Origin: Warburgia ugandensis
Lineage: Eukaryota > Streptophyta > Magnoliopsida > Canellales > Canellaceae
DNA: 64,000 nt
Assembly (NCBI GenBank): GCA_035236585.1
Contig: CP141133.1
Location: forward strand, 42,797,729 to 42,861,728
Reading direction: 5' to 3'
The notes beneath the pieces were generated by a model. That model searched no databases, was not told the origin of the DNA, and was given only the letters and a program-made list of their open reading frames with translations. Made by a program: the position numbers and the translations under genes. Shown in pieces: positions 50,401 to 62,830 of this stretch (position 1 is its first letter; each line of letters starts with the position of its first letter).

Positions 50401-52590
50401 AGTGGCACTGCCTTCCCTTTTCACTCAGAGACATAGCTGACACAGTGTCAAAGGGAGGTGTTATCGTTATCTACATGAACCCCTGTGTTTTGAATCTATT
50501 CATCCCTCTCTCCTTTTGTTGATGGGATAGAGGCAGCACCTACCCTTTTCTGTCGCAGACACAGTGGTGATGCGCGTGACACAGTGTCGGAGGGAGGGGT
50601 CTCATTATGAAAATGATCCCCTATGTTTTGAATCTCTTCTACTCTCTCTCTCTCTCTCTTTCTAATAATTTTTTTACTAGAGAGGGGCAGTGCCTACCAT
50701 TTTCAGGCTCAAACATGGTGATCACATAGCACTAATGCAATGTCAGAGGGAGGGGGGGTTGTTTTGAATTTCTTCTTCTCTTGAATTCCTTTTTGACCGA
50801 AGAGGGGCCAGAACCTAACCTTTTTTGTGCAAACACAGCGGTGATGTTATGCTAACATAGTGTCGAAGGGAGGGGGTCTCATTATCAAAATGGATCCCAG
50901 CATTTTGAATCACTTCTTTTCTCTCTCCTCTCTCTCTCTCTTTTTTACCAGAGGGGTGACACGGACCCTTTTTCATCATAGACAGTTGAGATGCGGTGCC
51001 GATGCAGTGTCAGAGGGATGGTGTGTCGTTATCAAAACAACTGCCTATGTTTTGAATCTTTTCTTCACTCTCTATTTTTCTTTTTGATTGGAGAGCAGCC
51101 ACGCCTACGCTTTTTCATCGCAGATACGATGGTGATGCGGCACTGATGCAATGTCTTATGGAGGGGGTGTCGTTATCAAAATGACCCCTTGCATTTTGAA
51201 TCTCTTCTTCTTTCAATTCTTTTTTTCTTGCCTAGAGAAGGGAGGCACCTACCCTTTTCTGACATAGAAAAGTGGTGACACAACGTTGATGCAATGTCAG
51301 ATGGAGGGTGTCGTTATTAAAAGGACACCCTACATTTTGAATCTATTCATCTCTCTCTATTTTTTTTTTACTAGAGAGGTGCAGTGGCTGCCCTTTTTCA
51401 GCGCAAACGTGGAGGTGAAGCGGTGCTAATGCAGTGTTAAAGGGATTGGATATCATTATCAAAATGACCCCCTTCTTTTTAATCTCTTCTTCTCTCTCCT
51501 TTTTACCCATGTTGGGCGATGCCTCCCCTTTTTCATTGCAGATAGGTGGTGATGTCGTGGTAATGCAGTGCTGATGCAATGTCAGAGGGAAGGGTGGTCA
51601 TTATTAAAATGACCCCATGTATTTTGAATTTCATGTTCTCTTTGTCTCTCTCTCTCTTTTTTTGATCAAAGTGGGACGCCGCCTACCGTTTTCAGACATG
51701 GTGGTGTTGCTGTGCTGATGTAGTGTTGGAGGGATGAGATGTCATTATTAAAATGACCCCCTCCATTTTGAATCTCTTCTTCTTTCCCCCTTTTTTTTTA
51801 CTAGAGAGAGCAACGCCTATTCTTTTCCTGTGCAGACATAGTGGTGATGCAACATTGATGGAGTGTTAGAGGGAGGGGGTGTCATTATCAAATGACTCTC
51901 TTCATTTTGAATCTCTTCTTATTCTTCTTCTTCTCTCTCTCTCTTTTGACCAAAGCAGCAGTGCTTGCCCTTTTTTGGAGCAATCGTGGTGGTGGTGGTG
52001 ATGCAGCACTGTTGCAGTGTTAGAGGGAGAGGGTGTTTTTATCAAAATGACCCCTTCATTTTGAATCTCTCTCTCTCTCTCTCTCTCTCTTTACCGGAGA
52101 GGGGCTGTACCTACCCATTTTTGGGGCAGACACTATGTGATGCAGTGGTGATGCTGCACTAATGCAACGTTAAAGGGAGGGGTATCCTTATCAAAATGAC
52201 CCTGGTGTTTTGAATCTCTTCTTCTTCTTCTTTTCTCTCTCTCTCTGTTTTTGATTTTTTTTACTGGAGAGGGGTGATGTGTACCCTTTTCGTCACAGAC
52301 ATGGTATGATGTAGCGTCAGAGGGATGGGGTGTCATTAAAAAAATGGCCCTATGCATTTTTAAATCTCTTCTTCTATCTCTCTCTCTTTTTTTTTTTACG
52401 GGAGTTCGGCGGGGACTACCCTTTTCCGGTGTAGACACGGTGATGATGTAGTGGTCATGCTATGCAAATGCAGTCTCGTAAGGAGGGGTTATCATTATCA
52501 AAAAGACCCCTAGAATTTTGAATTTCTTCTTCTTCTTCTCTCTCTCTCTTTGTGTTTTTCTTTTTTGACCGAGAGGGCGGCGCCTACCGT
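47453..52590 (-). repeat. Satellite array, reverse block 2
   Basis: About 37 reverse monomers with mean spacing 139 bp. Two tandem higher-order copies of about 1.67 kb (12 monomers) lie at about 47980-49640 and 49640-51330, sharing a GTTGTAGCTATAAAA monomer (48362, 50037), a CATTATGATG/CATTCTGCT monomer and a run of TTATTATTATT (48702, 50375). The block ends at 52590, where monomer polarity flips. Confidence 0.94.
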
Positions 52591-54107
52591 GCCACCACTG
52601 CATTTGTTCAAAAAAAGGGAAGGCGTTGCCCCTCTCTGGCCACAAAAATAAAGAGAAAGAAGAAGAGATTCAAAACACTATGGTTCATTTTGATAATGAC
52701 ACTCCCTCCCTCTAACACTACGTTAGTGTCGTGTCACCACAGTGTCTCCATTGGAAAAGAGTAGGTGCCACCCCTTTCTGGTAAAAAAAAAAGGAGAGAG
52801 TAGAAGAGATTCAAAATGCAGGGAGGAATTTTGTTAACAACACCCCGTCCCTCCAATACTACATCACCACTATGCTTGTGCCAAAAAAGGCACTGCCCCT
52901 CTTCGATCAAAAAAAAAGGAGAGAGAGGGAGGGAGGAAGAGATTCAAAATGCACAGGATTGTTTTGATAATGACACCTCCTCCCTCATCCACTATGTTAG
53001 TCCCACGTAACCACTGTGTATGTTCCAGAAAAGGGTAGGCACCACCCTTCTCTTGTCTGAAAAAAAGAGAGGGAGAGATAGAAGAAGAGATTCAAAACGT
53101 AACGGGATCCTTTTGATAATGCACCCCCTCCCTTTGACACTATGTCAGTGTTGCATTACCACCATGTCACCACTATGTATGCATTGGAAAATGGTAGGCA
53201 TTGCCCCTCTGCGACCTAGAAAAGAAAACGAGAGAGGGAGAAGAAGACATTCAAAATGCAGGGGGTCATTTTGATAACAACATCCACTCCCTCCAACACT
53301 GCATCAATGCTGCATCACCACCATGTTTGCACCGGAGAAGGGCAGGCACCGCCCCTTTCTAGTCCAAAGAAAGAGGAGAGAGAGAGAGAAGAAGAAGAAG
53401 AAGATATCCAAAATGTAGAGAGATGCTTTGATAATGACACCCCATCCCTTGACACTATGTCAGCGTTTCGTTACCACATTGTCAACACCATGTCTGCATT
53501 GGAAAAGGGTAGACGTCGCCCCTTTCTAGTCAAAAAGAAAAAAACAATAGAGTGAGAAGAAGAGAGTCAAAATATAGGGGGCAGTTTTGGTAATGACAGC
53601 CCTTCCCTTTGACATTGCGTTACCACCACATCAACATTGTGTACTTGGTGAAAAAGGCTAGTTGCCACCCATCTCGGTAAAAGAGAGAGAAAGAGAGAGA
53701 GAGAGAGAAGAAGAAGAAGAAGAAGAAGAGATTCATAACATAGGGGGTTATTTTGATAATGACACCCCCTCCCTCTAATAGTGTGTCAATGCCGCATCAC
53801 TATCATCTATGCACTGGAAAAGGGTAGGCACCACCCCTCTCCTATCTAAAATAAAAAACAAAGAGAGAAGAAGAGATTCAAAATGTAGGGGGCTGTTTTC
53901 AGAACAACACCCCCTTCCTCCAACACCGCATCAGCACTACATCACCACCATGTTTGCATCGAAAAAGGGTAAGTGCTTCCCCTCTCCAGCCAAAAAATAT
54001 GAGAGAGAAGAAGAGATTCGAAACATAGGATGTCGTTTTGATAATGACACCCCCTCCCTCTAACATAGCATTAGTACTGCATCACGACAGTCTCTACATC
54101 AAAAAGG
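52591..54107 (+). repeat. Satellite array, forward block 5
   Basis: About 11 forward monomers. The left edge is a direct fusion: reverse monomer text GCGGCGCCTACCGT is followed at once by forward text GCCACCACTGCATTTG. A (GAA)n linker near 53705 followed by ACATAGGGGGTTATTTT resembles the monomer at 33235, so this block looks closer to forward block 4 than to its immediate neighbours. It ends inside a monomer at CATCAAAAAGG. Confidence 0.93.
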
Positions 54108-54459
54108 AAATTTAATGTGCAGTCTCCAAAAGGAAATTCAGTTGCCTAAATGGGTGTGTTAGTAATGCTTGTTTCTTTGTTATCAGGTGTTCAAAGATCA
54201 TATGAACAATTGGTATGGTAGAATTCAAAGGGGAAAATGAAAAGACGTGAAAATGCAGCAAGTAGTTGGATTTTTCCTTTTTAATTTGGCTCCATTGTTG
54301 GGATTATTCGATGCTTAGTGTTTGAGATTCTTGGGCAGTGAGCATCAAATGCCTTCCTCTACTTCTTCTTCTTCTTCCCCCACCCTCACAATGTACTCCA
54401 GATGATCTAAATGTTGAAAAATCTTGCTAACTTATAGCATTTTTTAGGCAAGAAATACT
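54108..54459 (+). other. Non-satellite spacer between opposed arrays, possible gene-end fragment
   Basis: 352 bp of single-copy-looking AT-rich sequence lies between a forward array on the left and a reverse array on the right. A pyrimidine-rich stretch TTTCTTTGTTATCAG (to 54186) resembles an intron 3' end. It is followed by 17 open codons (VFKDHMNNWYGRIQRGK) and a stop at 54238-54240, then 3'-UTR-like sequence. I do not recognise the peptide. It may be the last exon of a captured host gene, or chance. A CTT run lies at 54363-54377. No LTR ends or target duplication are visible. Confidence 0.45.
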
Positions 54460-57400
54460 GACATAGTGGTGATGCAGCACTGATGCAGTGTTGTATGGAG
54501 GGGGTGTCGTTATCAAAATGACCCCATGCATTTTGAATCTCTTCTTCACTCTCCCTTTTCTTTTTGACCGGTAAGTGGGCGCACCAACCCTTTTTTGGAG
54601 CATACACGACGGTGATATGGTGTTGACATAGTGTCGAAGGGAGGGAGTGTCGTTATCAAAATCATCCTTTGCATTCTGAATCTCTTCTTCTCTCTCTCTC
54701 TCTCTTTTAACTAGAGAGGGGCAGCAGCGTCTACCCCTTTCGTATGCAGACAAGGTGGTGAAATGGTGTTAAGACAATGTTGAAGGGATAGGATATCATT
54801 ATCAAAATGACCCTCGGCGTTTTAAATATCTTCTCCTCTCTCTCTCTCTCTCTCTTTTGACCTGAGTTGGGCATCTCCTACCCTTTTCCTATGTAGACAC
54901 AGTAGTGATGCAATGGTGATGCGGCACTGATGCAGTGTTAGAGGGAGGGGGTGTCGTTGTCAAAATGAACCCTTGCATTTTGAATCTCTTCCTTTTTTTT
55001 TTTTACTAAAGAGGGGCGGTGCCAACCCTTTTCCTACACAAACACACAGGTGATGTAGCACTGATGTAGTGTTAGAGGGCTGGGGTGTTGTTATCAAAAC
55101 AATTCCCTGCATTTTGTCTCTTCTTCTCTCTCCTCTCTCTCTTTTTTTTTTTACCAGAGAGGGAGGCGCCTACCCTTTTTCGGCACAGACACGACAGTGG
55201 TGTGAAACTGACACATGTCAAAGGGAGGGGTTGTTGTTATCCAAACGAGTCCCTCCATTTTAAATCTCCTCTTCTCTCTCTTATTATTATTATTATTTTT
55301 TACCAGAGAGGGGCACTGCCTTCCCTTTTCAGGAATAGATGCAGCACTGATGCAATGTCAGGAGGGGATATTGTTATCAAAATGAAGCTCTACATTTTGA
55401 ATCACTTCTTCCCTTTCCCTTTTTTTTTACTGTAGAGGGGGGTGCCTACCCTTTTTCGACGTAAACACAGTGGTGACACGGCGCTGATGCTGTGTTGGAG
55501 GGAGGGGTGTCATTATCAAAATGACCCTTGCATTTTGAATCTCTTCTTCTCTCTCTCTTTTCTTTTGACCAGAGAGGGGCAGAGCCTACCCTTCTTCAGA
55601 GCAGACATGGTGGTGATGCAATGGTGACACTGCACTAACATTGTGTTGGAGGGAGGGGGTGTCATTATCAAAATGACCCCTAGTGTTTTGAATCACCACT
55701 TCTCTCTCTCTCTGTCTTTTTTTTTATCGGAGAGAGGTGACATCCACCCTTTTCTATCACAGACATAGTTGTGATGTGGTGCTAATGCAGTGTCGGAGGG
55801 ATGGGGTCTCATTATCAAAATGACCCCCTGCACTTTGAATGGTTTCTTCACTCTCGTTTTTACTAGAGAGCGGAAGCACCCATCCTTTTCTAGTGTAGAC
55901 ATAGTGGTGATGTGGCAATGATGTAGTGCCAAAGGAAGGGGTGTCATTATCAAAATGACCCCTTGCATTTTGAATCTCTTCTTCTTCTCTCTCTATTTTT
56001 TTTTTATTGGAGAGGGTGGTGCTTACTATTTTGCTACGTAAACACAGCGGTCATGCAGTGGTGACACGACGCTAACATAGTGTTGGAGGGAGGGGTGTTG
56101 TTCTCAAAACTATCCCTTGTGTTTTGAATCTATTCTTCTCTCTCCCTTTTTCTTTTAACCGGACAAGGTGTCATACTACCCTTTTCTGGTGCATACACGG
56201 GGGTGACGTGGAGCTGATGTAGTGTCAGAGGGAGGGGGCGTCGTTATCAAAATGACTACCTACATTTTCAATCTCTTATTCTCTCTCTCTCTTTTTGTGA
56301 CTAGAGAGGCACGACACGTACCAATTTCTGATGCAGACACAATGGTAATGCAGTGATGATACGGCACTGACCCAATTTTGGAGGGAGGGGTTGTTGTTAT
56401 CCAAAAAAGTCCCTGTGTTTTAAATCTCCTCTTCTCTCTCTTATTATTATTATTTTTTACCAGAGAGGGGTGCTGCCTTCCCTTTTCAGGAATAGATGTA
56501 GTGCTGATGTAGTGTCAAAGGGAGGGGCTATCGTTATCAATTTGAATCACTTCTTCCCTTTCCCTTTGTTTTTACTATAGAGGGGCAGTGCCTACCCGTT
56601 TTCGGTGCAAACAAAGTGGTGACACGGTGCTGATGCAGTGTTGGAGGGAGGGGTGTCATTATCAAAATGACCCCTTGCATTTTGAATCTCTTCTTCTCTC
56701 TCTCTTTTTTTTTACCGGAGAGGGGCAGAGCCTACCCTTCTTCAGAGCCAACATGGTGGTGACGCAGTGGTGACACTGCACTAACATAGTGTTAGAGGGA
56801 GGGGGTGTTATTATCGAAATGATCCCTAGTGTTTTCAATCACCACTTCTCACTCTGTCTTTTTTTTTATTGGAGAGAGGTGACACCCACCCTTTTCCGTC
56901 ACAGACACGGTTGTGATGCGATGCTAATGCAGTGTTGGAGGGTTGAGGTGTCATTATCAAAATGACCCCCTGCACTTTGAATGTTTTCATCACTCTTTTT
57001 TTTACTAGAGAGCAGAAGCACCCATCCTTTTTTAGTGCAGACATAGTGGCGATGTGGCAATGACGTAGTCTCAAAGGGAGGGGATGTCATTATCAAAATG
57101 ACCTCTACATTTTGAATCTGTTCATCTATGACTCTCTCCATTTTTTTTAACAAGGAGGGGTGGCCCTAGAGTTTTCCAGTGTAGACGAGGTGATGATGTG
57201 GCACTGATGCAGTGTCAAACGTAAGGGTATTGTTATCATATGACCCGATGTGTTTTGAATCTCTTCTTTTTTCTCTTTTTTTTTTTCCTTTTTTTACCAG
57301 AGCTGGTTGGTGCCTACCCTTTTCTAGCATAGACACGATGGTGATGTGGTGTTGATGCAATGTCGGAGGAAGGGGTTGCTATTACCAAAATGACCCCCTA

Positions 57401-60400
57401 CATTTTGTATCTCTTCTTCTCTCTCTGTTTTTCTTTATAGGAGAGGAGCAGCACCTACCCTTTTTTGGTGTAGACATGGTGGTGATGCTGCGCTGACTCA
57501 GTGTCGGAGTGATGGGTGTTGTTATCAAAATGGCTCATTGTGTTTTCAATCTCTTATTCTCTCTCTCTATCTCTGCCTTTTTGTTGCCAAAGAGGGGTGG
57601 CGCTTACCCTTTCTCAGCGCAGACATGATGGTGATGCAGCACTAATGCAGTGTCGAAGGGAGGGATTGTTGTTATCCAAACAAGTCCTTGTGTTTTGAAT
57701 CTCTTCTTCTCTCTTAGTATTATTATTATTTTTTATTGGAGAGGGGCACCGCCAGACATGGCACTAATGTAGTGTCGGAGGGAGGGACTGTTGTTATCAA
57801 AATGAACCTCTGTGTTTTGAATCTCTTCTTCCCTCCCTCTCTCTCTCTCTCTTTTTGACAGTAGAGGGGCAACACCTGCCCTTTTCTGATGCAGACACAG
57901 TGGTAATGCTACTCTAATGCAATGTCAAAGGAAGGGGTGTCATTATCAAAATGACCCCTTGCGTTTTGAATATCTTCTTCTTCTCTCTCTTTTTTTTTTT
58001 TACTAGAGAGGGGTGGTGCTTACTATTTTTCTACCCAAACACAGTGGTCACGCAGTGGTGACACGGCGCTAACGTAGTGTTGGAGGGAGGGGTGTTGTTA
58101 TCAAAACTATCCCCTGTGTTTTGAATCTATTCTTCTCTCTCCCTTTTCCTTTTAACTGGACAAGGCTAACTCCTACCCTTTTCAAAATGATTACCTACGT
58201 TTCCAATCTCTTCTTCTCTCTCCATCTTTTTGTGACCAGAGAGGGGCAGTACGTACCAATCTCTGGCGCAGACACAATGGTAACGTAGTGGTGACGCGGT
58301 GCTGACCCAATTTTGGAGGGAGGGGGTGTCATTATCAAAATGACCACCTAAGTTTTGAATTTCTTCCTCTCACTCTTTTTTTTTTTTTAACCTGAGAGGG
58401 GCGGCGCCTACCCTACTCTTTTTTGGTGCAAATAAGGTGGTGATGTGGCACTCACGTAGTGTTAAAGGGATGGGGTGTCATTATCAAAACAACCCCTTAC
58501 GTTTTGAATCTCGTCTCTCTCACTTTTTTTTTGGTCTGAGAGGGGGTGTCATTATCAAAATGGCCTCCTTTGTTTTGAATCTTTTCTTCTTTCTCTCTCT
58601 TTTTTTACCAAAGATGGGTGGTGCTTACCCTTCTTCAAGGAAGAGACGGTGGTAACGCAGTTGTAACACTGCGCTAACACAGTATCGGAGGGAGGGTTGT
58701 CATTATCAAAATGACCCCTAGCACTTTTAATCACCTCTTCTCTCTCTCTTTTACCAAAGAGGTGACACCTACCATTTTATGTCGTAGACACGATTTTCGT
58801 GTGGCACTAACACAGTGTTAGAGTGATGGAGAGTCATTATCAAAACGACCCCTATATTTTGAATCTTTTCCTCACTAATTTTTTTATTTCTTAATTAGAG
58901 AGAGCCATGCCATCCTTTTTCAATGCAAACACACTAGAGACGTGGCACTAACATAGTGTAGGAGGGAGGGGGTGTCGTTATCAAAAGGACCCCTTGTGTT
59001 TGAATCACCTTTTCTCTTTCTCTCCTTTTTTTTCTTGATAGGAGAGGGGCAGCACCTACCCTGTTGTGGTGCAATCATGATGGTGATGCGGCACTGACAC
59101 AGTGTTGGAGGGAGATTTGTCGTTATCAAAACAACCCCTTGCTTTTTGAATCTCTTATTCTCGTAATTTTTTTTCTTGACTGGAGAGCGGCAGCGCCTAC
59201 CCTTTTCCGACAAAGACACAGTGTTGTTATCAAAATGATCCCCTGCATTTTGAATCTCTTCTTCATTGTCTTTTTTTTAACTAGAGAGGGGCGGTGGGCC
59301 TATGCTTTTCTATCACAAACACGGTGGTGATGTGGCACTGACGCAATGTCCGAGGGAGGGGTGTCATTATCAAAATGACCCCCTACGTTTTTAATCTCTT
59401 CTTATCTCTCTCTTTTTTTTGGAACGGAGAGGGGTGGAACCCTTTTCCAGCGCAGACGTGGCAATAAAATCGTGCTGCTGTAGTGTCATAGGGATAAGAT
59501 ATCATTATCAAAATGACCCCTTGCATTTTGAGTCTCTTCGTCTCTCTCCCTCTTTTTTTTTTTATCAGAGTTGGGCGGTACCCACCCTTTTCTGGTGCAG
59601 ACACGGTGGTGATGTAGTGGTGATGCATCACTGATGTAGTGTCGGAGGGAGGGGGACTCATTATCAAAATGACCACCTGCATCTTAACTCTTTTCTTCTC
59701 ACTTTCTTTTTTTTTTACCAGAGATCGACAGATCCTATCGTTTTTCAGTGCAGACATGGCGATGATGTAGTGCTAATGCAGTGTTAGAGGGATGGGGTGT
59801 CGTTATCAAAAGGATTGCCTGTGTTTTCAATCTCTTCATCTCTCTCTCTATTTTTTTTATTGGAGAGTGCAGCTAACTCTTTTCCGGCAAACACAATGGT
59901 GATGTGGTGCTTGTGCAGTGTCGAGGGAGGGGGTGTCATTATCAAAATGACCCCCTATGTTTTAAATCTCTTCTTCCCTCTCTGTTTTTTTTTAATTAGA
60001 AAGGGGCGGCGCCACTTCTTTTCTGGCACAAGCACTATGGTTCTACAGTGTTAGAGGGAGGGGTGTCATTATTAAAATGACAGTCTTCATTTCGTATCTC
60101 TTCTTCTCACTGCCCCTTTTTTTTACTAGACAAGGGTGATGGCTACACATTTCTATCACAGACACGGTTGTGATCTAGTGCTGATGCAATGTCAGAGGGG
60201 GGTGTCATTATCAAAACAACCCCCTCATTTAGAATCTCTTCTTCTCTCTCCTTTTTTTTTGGCTATAGAGTTGTGGGGCCTACCCATTTTTGGTGCAATA
60301 ATGGTGGTGATGCGGCACTAACGTCGTGTCAGAGGGAGAGGGTGTCGTTATCAAAATGACCTCATGTGTTTCGAATTGCTTGTTCTCTCAATTTTTTTCT

Positions 60401-60950
60401 TAACAGGAGACGGGTTATGCCAACTCTTTTCCGACATAGACATAGTGGTGACACGACGCTAACGTAGCGTCAGGGGGAGTGGGTGTCATTATCAAAATGA
60501 CCCTCTGTGTTTTGAATCTCTTCTTCACTCATTTTTTGGTTTGACTAAAGAGGAACAACGCCTACCCTTTTCCATCACAGACATGGTGGTAATGCAACAC
60601 TGATGCAATGTCGGAGGATGGAGTGTAGTTATCAAAATAACCCCTTGCATTTTGAATCTCTTCTTCTTCTTTCTTACCAGAGGGGCGATGCCTACCCTTT
60701 TTCGGCATAGACACAGTGGTGAGGCAACATTAACAAAGTGCGGAGGTATAGGATATCATTATCAAAATGACCCGCTCCATTTTGAATCTCTTCTTCTCTC
60801 TCTCTCTCTCTCTCTTGACTAGAATTGGGCGGCACCTACCCTTTTCCAGTGTAGGCTTGGTGGTAATCCAGTGGTAACACATTGATGATGCAATGTCGGA
60901 GGGAGGGGATGTCATTATCAAAATAACCTCCTACATTTTGAATCTCTTCT

Positions 60951-60987
<37 letters not shown>

Positions 60988-61086
60988 TGTTTTTTACGAA
61001 GAGGGGTTCCGCCTATCGTTTGCTGAGATAGAAACAGTGGTGATGCGGTGTTGATGGAGTGTTGGAGGAATAGTATATTGTTTTCA
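54460..61086 (-). repeat. Satellite array, reverse block 3
   Basis: About 47 reverse monomers. 55210-55990 repeats as 56370-57110 (offset about 1.15 kb; shared TTATTATTATT linker, CAGGAATAGATG and AATCACCACTTCTC). 56030-56400 is repeated, shortened, at 58020-58360. 59990-61085 matches 42640-43710. The block ends in a reverse monomer cut after TGTTTTCAAAA. Confidence 0.94.
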
Positions 61087-62792
61087 AAAAGGGTGGGCGC
61101 AACCCCTCTCTGATAAAAAAAAAAAAAACAAACAAAGAGAGAGAGAAAAAGAGATTCAAAACAACGAGGGGTCATTTTGATAATGAAACACCCTCCCTCT
61201 CACATTGTGTCATTGTTGCATCACTATTGTGTCTACATCGGAAAAGGGTAGGAGTCGCCCCTCTCTGGCCAAAAAAAAAGAAAAAAGAGAGAAGAAGAGA
61301 TTCAAAACATAGGAGGTCATTTTGATAATGACACCCCATCCCACTGACACTGTGTCAATGACGCGTCACCACCATGTTTGCACCAAAAAAAGGTAGTTGC
61401 GCCCATCTTTGGTAAAATAAAAAAAGAGTGAGAAGAAGAGATTCAGAATGTAGGGCTCGTTTTGATAACAACACCTTGTCCCTTCAATACTACATCAACG
61501 TTGCATCACCACTGCATCACCGCTATGTCTGTGTTAATAAATAGTTGACATTGCCTATCTCTGGTCAAAAAATAATAAGAGAGTGAGAAGAAGAGATTCA
61601 AAACACATGGGGTCATTTTGATAACGCTACCTCTTCTCATCGACACTACATCATCGCCACGTCACCACCGTGTCTGCATTAGAAAAGGATAGGCACAGCC
61701 CCTCTCCCATAAAAAAAATAAAAGAGAGAGAGAGATGAAGAGATTCAAAATGCAGGGTAGTCGTTCTAATAAGGACAACCGTCCCTCTGACACTGCGTCA
61801 ATACTGCGACTACCCTAGAAAAGGGTAAACACTACTGCTCTCTGGACAAAAAATATATCTATAGAGAGAAGAGATTCAAGATGCATTGTGTCATTTTGAT
61901 AATGATAACCACTTCCTCTAACACTACATCATCGCTGTGTCACCATTTGGTCTGCTTCAGAAAGGGGTATGTGTTGCCCCTCTCCAATGAAAGAAAATAA
62001 GAGAGAGAAGAAGAGATTGAAAATGTAGGGGGTTGTTCTAATAAAGACACCCCATCCCTCTGACATTGCGTCAACACTGTCCCATCACTACACCAGCACC
62101 ATTTTTGCACCAGAAAAGGGGAGGTGCTACCCCTCTTTGATAATGACACCCCCTCCCTTTGACACTACATCACCACCGTATCTACGCTAGAAAAGGATAG
62201 GCACTGACCTACTCTAGTTTAAAAAAAGGAGAGAGATAAAGAAGAAGATATTCAAAATGTAGGGAGTCATTTTGATAACAACACCCCCTCCCTCCGACAC
62301 TGCATTAGCACCACATCACCACCATGTCTACACCGAAAAAGGGTAGGTGCTACCCCTCTCCTGTCCAAAGAGAGAGAGAGAGAACATACTCAAAATGTAG
62401 GGATTCATTTTGATAAGGGCACCGACTCCCTCTGACACTACGCTAGCACCATCTCACCATAGTGTTTACACTAGAAAAGGATAGGAACCACCCCTCTTTA
62501 GTTAAAACAACAACAGAGTGAGAAGAAGAGATTTAAAATGCAGGCGATCATTTTGATTACAACACCCCCTCCCTCTAAGACTGCTCAGTGCCGTGTCACC
62601 ACCGTGTTTACGTCAAAAAAGGCTAGGCACTACCCCTATCCAGTAAAAAGAGAAAGAGAAGAAAATATTCAAAACACAAGGGGTCATTTTAATAATGACA
62701 CCCCCTCGCTCTGACATTGTGTTAGTGCTCGTCACCATTGTGTCATTGCGGCAAAAAATGGTAGGCTCTACGTCTCTCCATTCAATAGAAAA

Positions 62793-62830
<38 letters not shown>

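Noticed and set aside
42631-52590. Reverse blocks as a simple inversion of the neighbouring forward array.
   Set aside because: The missing part of the Tekay 5' LTR is not at the other end, and reverse blocks carry a dyad variant (GGATATC) not seen in the forward blocks.
54187-54240. A confident host exon call for the 17-codon VFKDHMNNWYGRIQRGK frame.
   Set aside because: Only 17 codons and one splice-like site support it and I do not recognise the peptide, so it is kept only as a possibility under the spacer.
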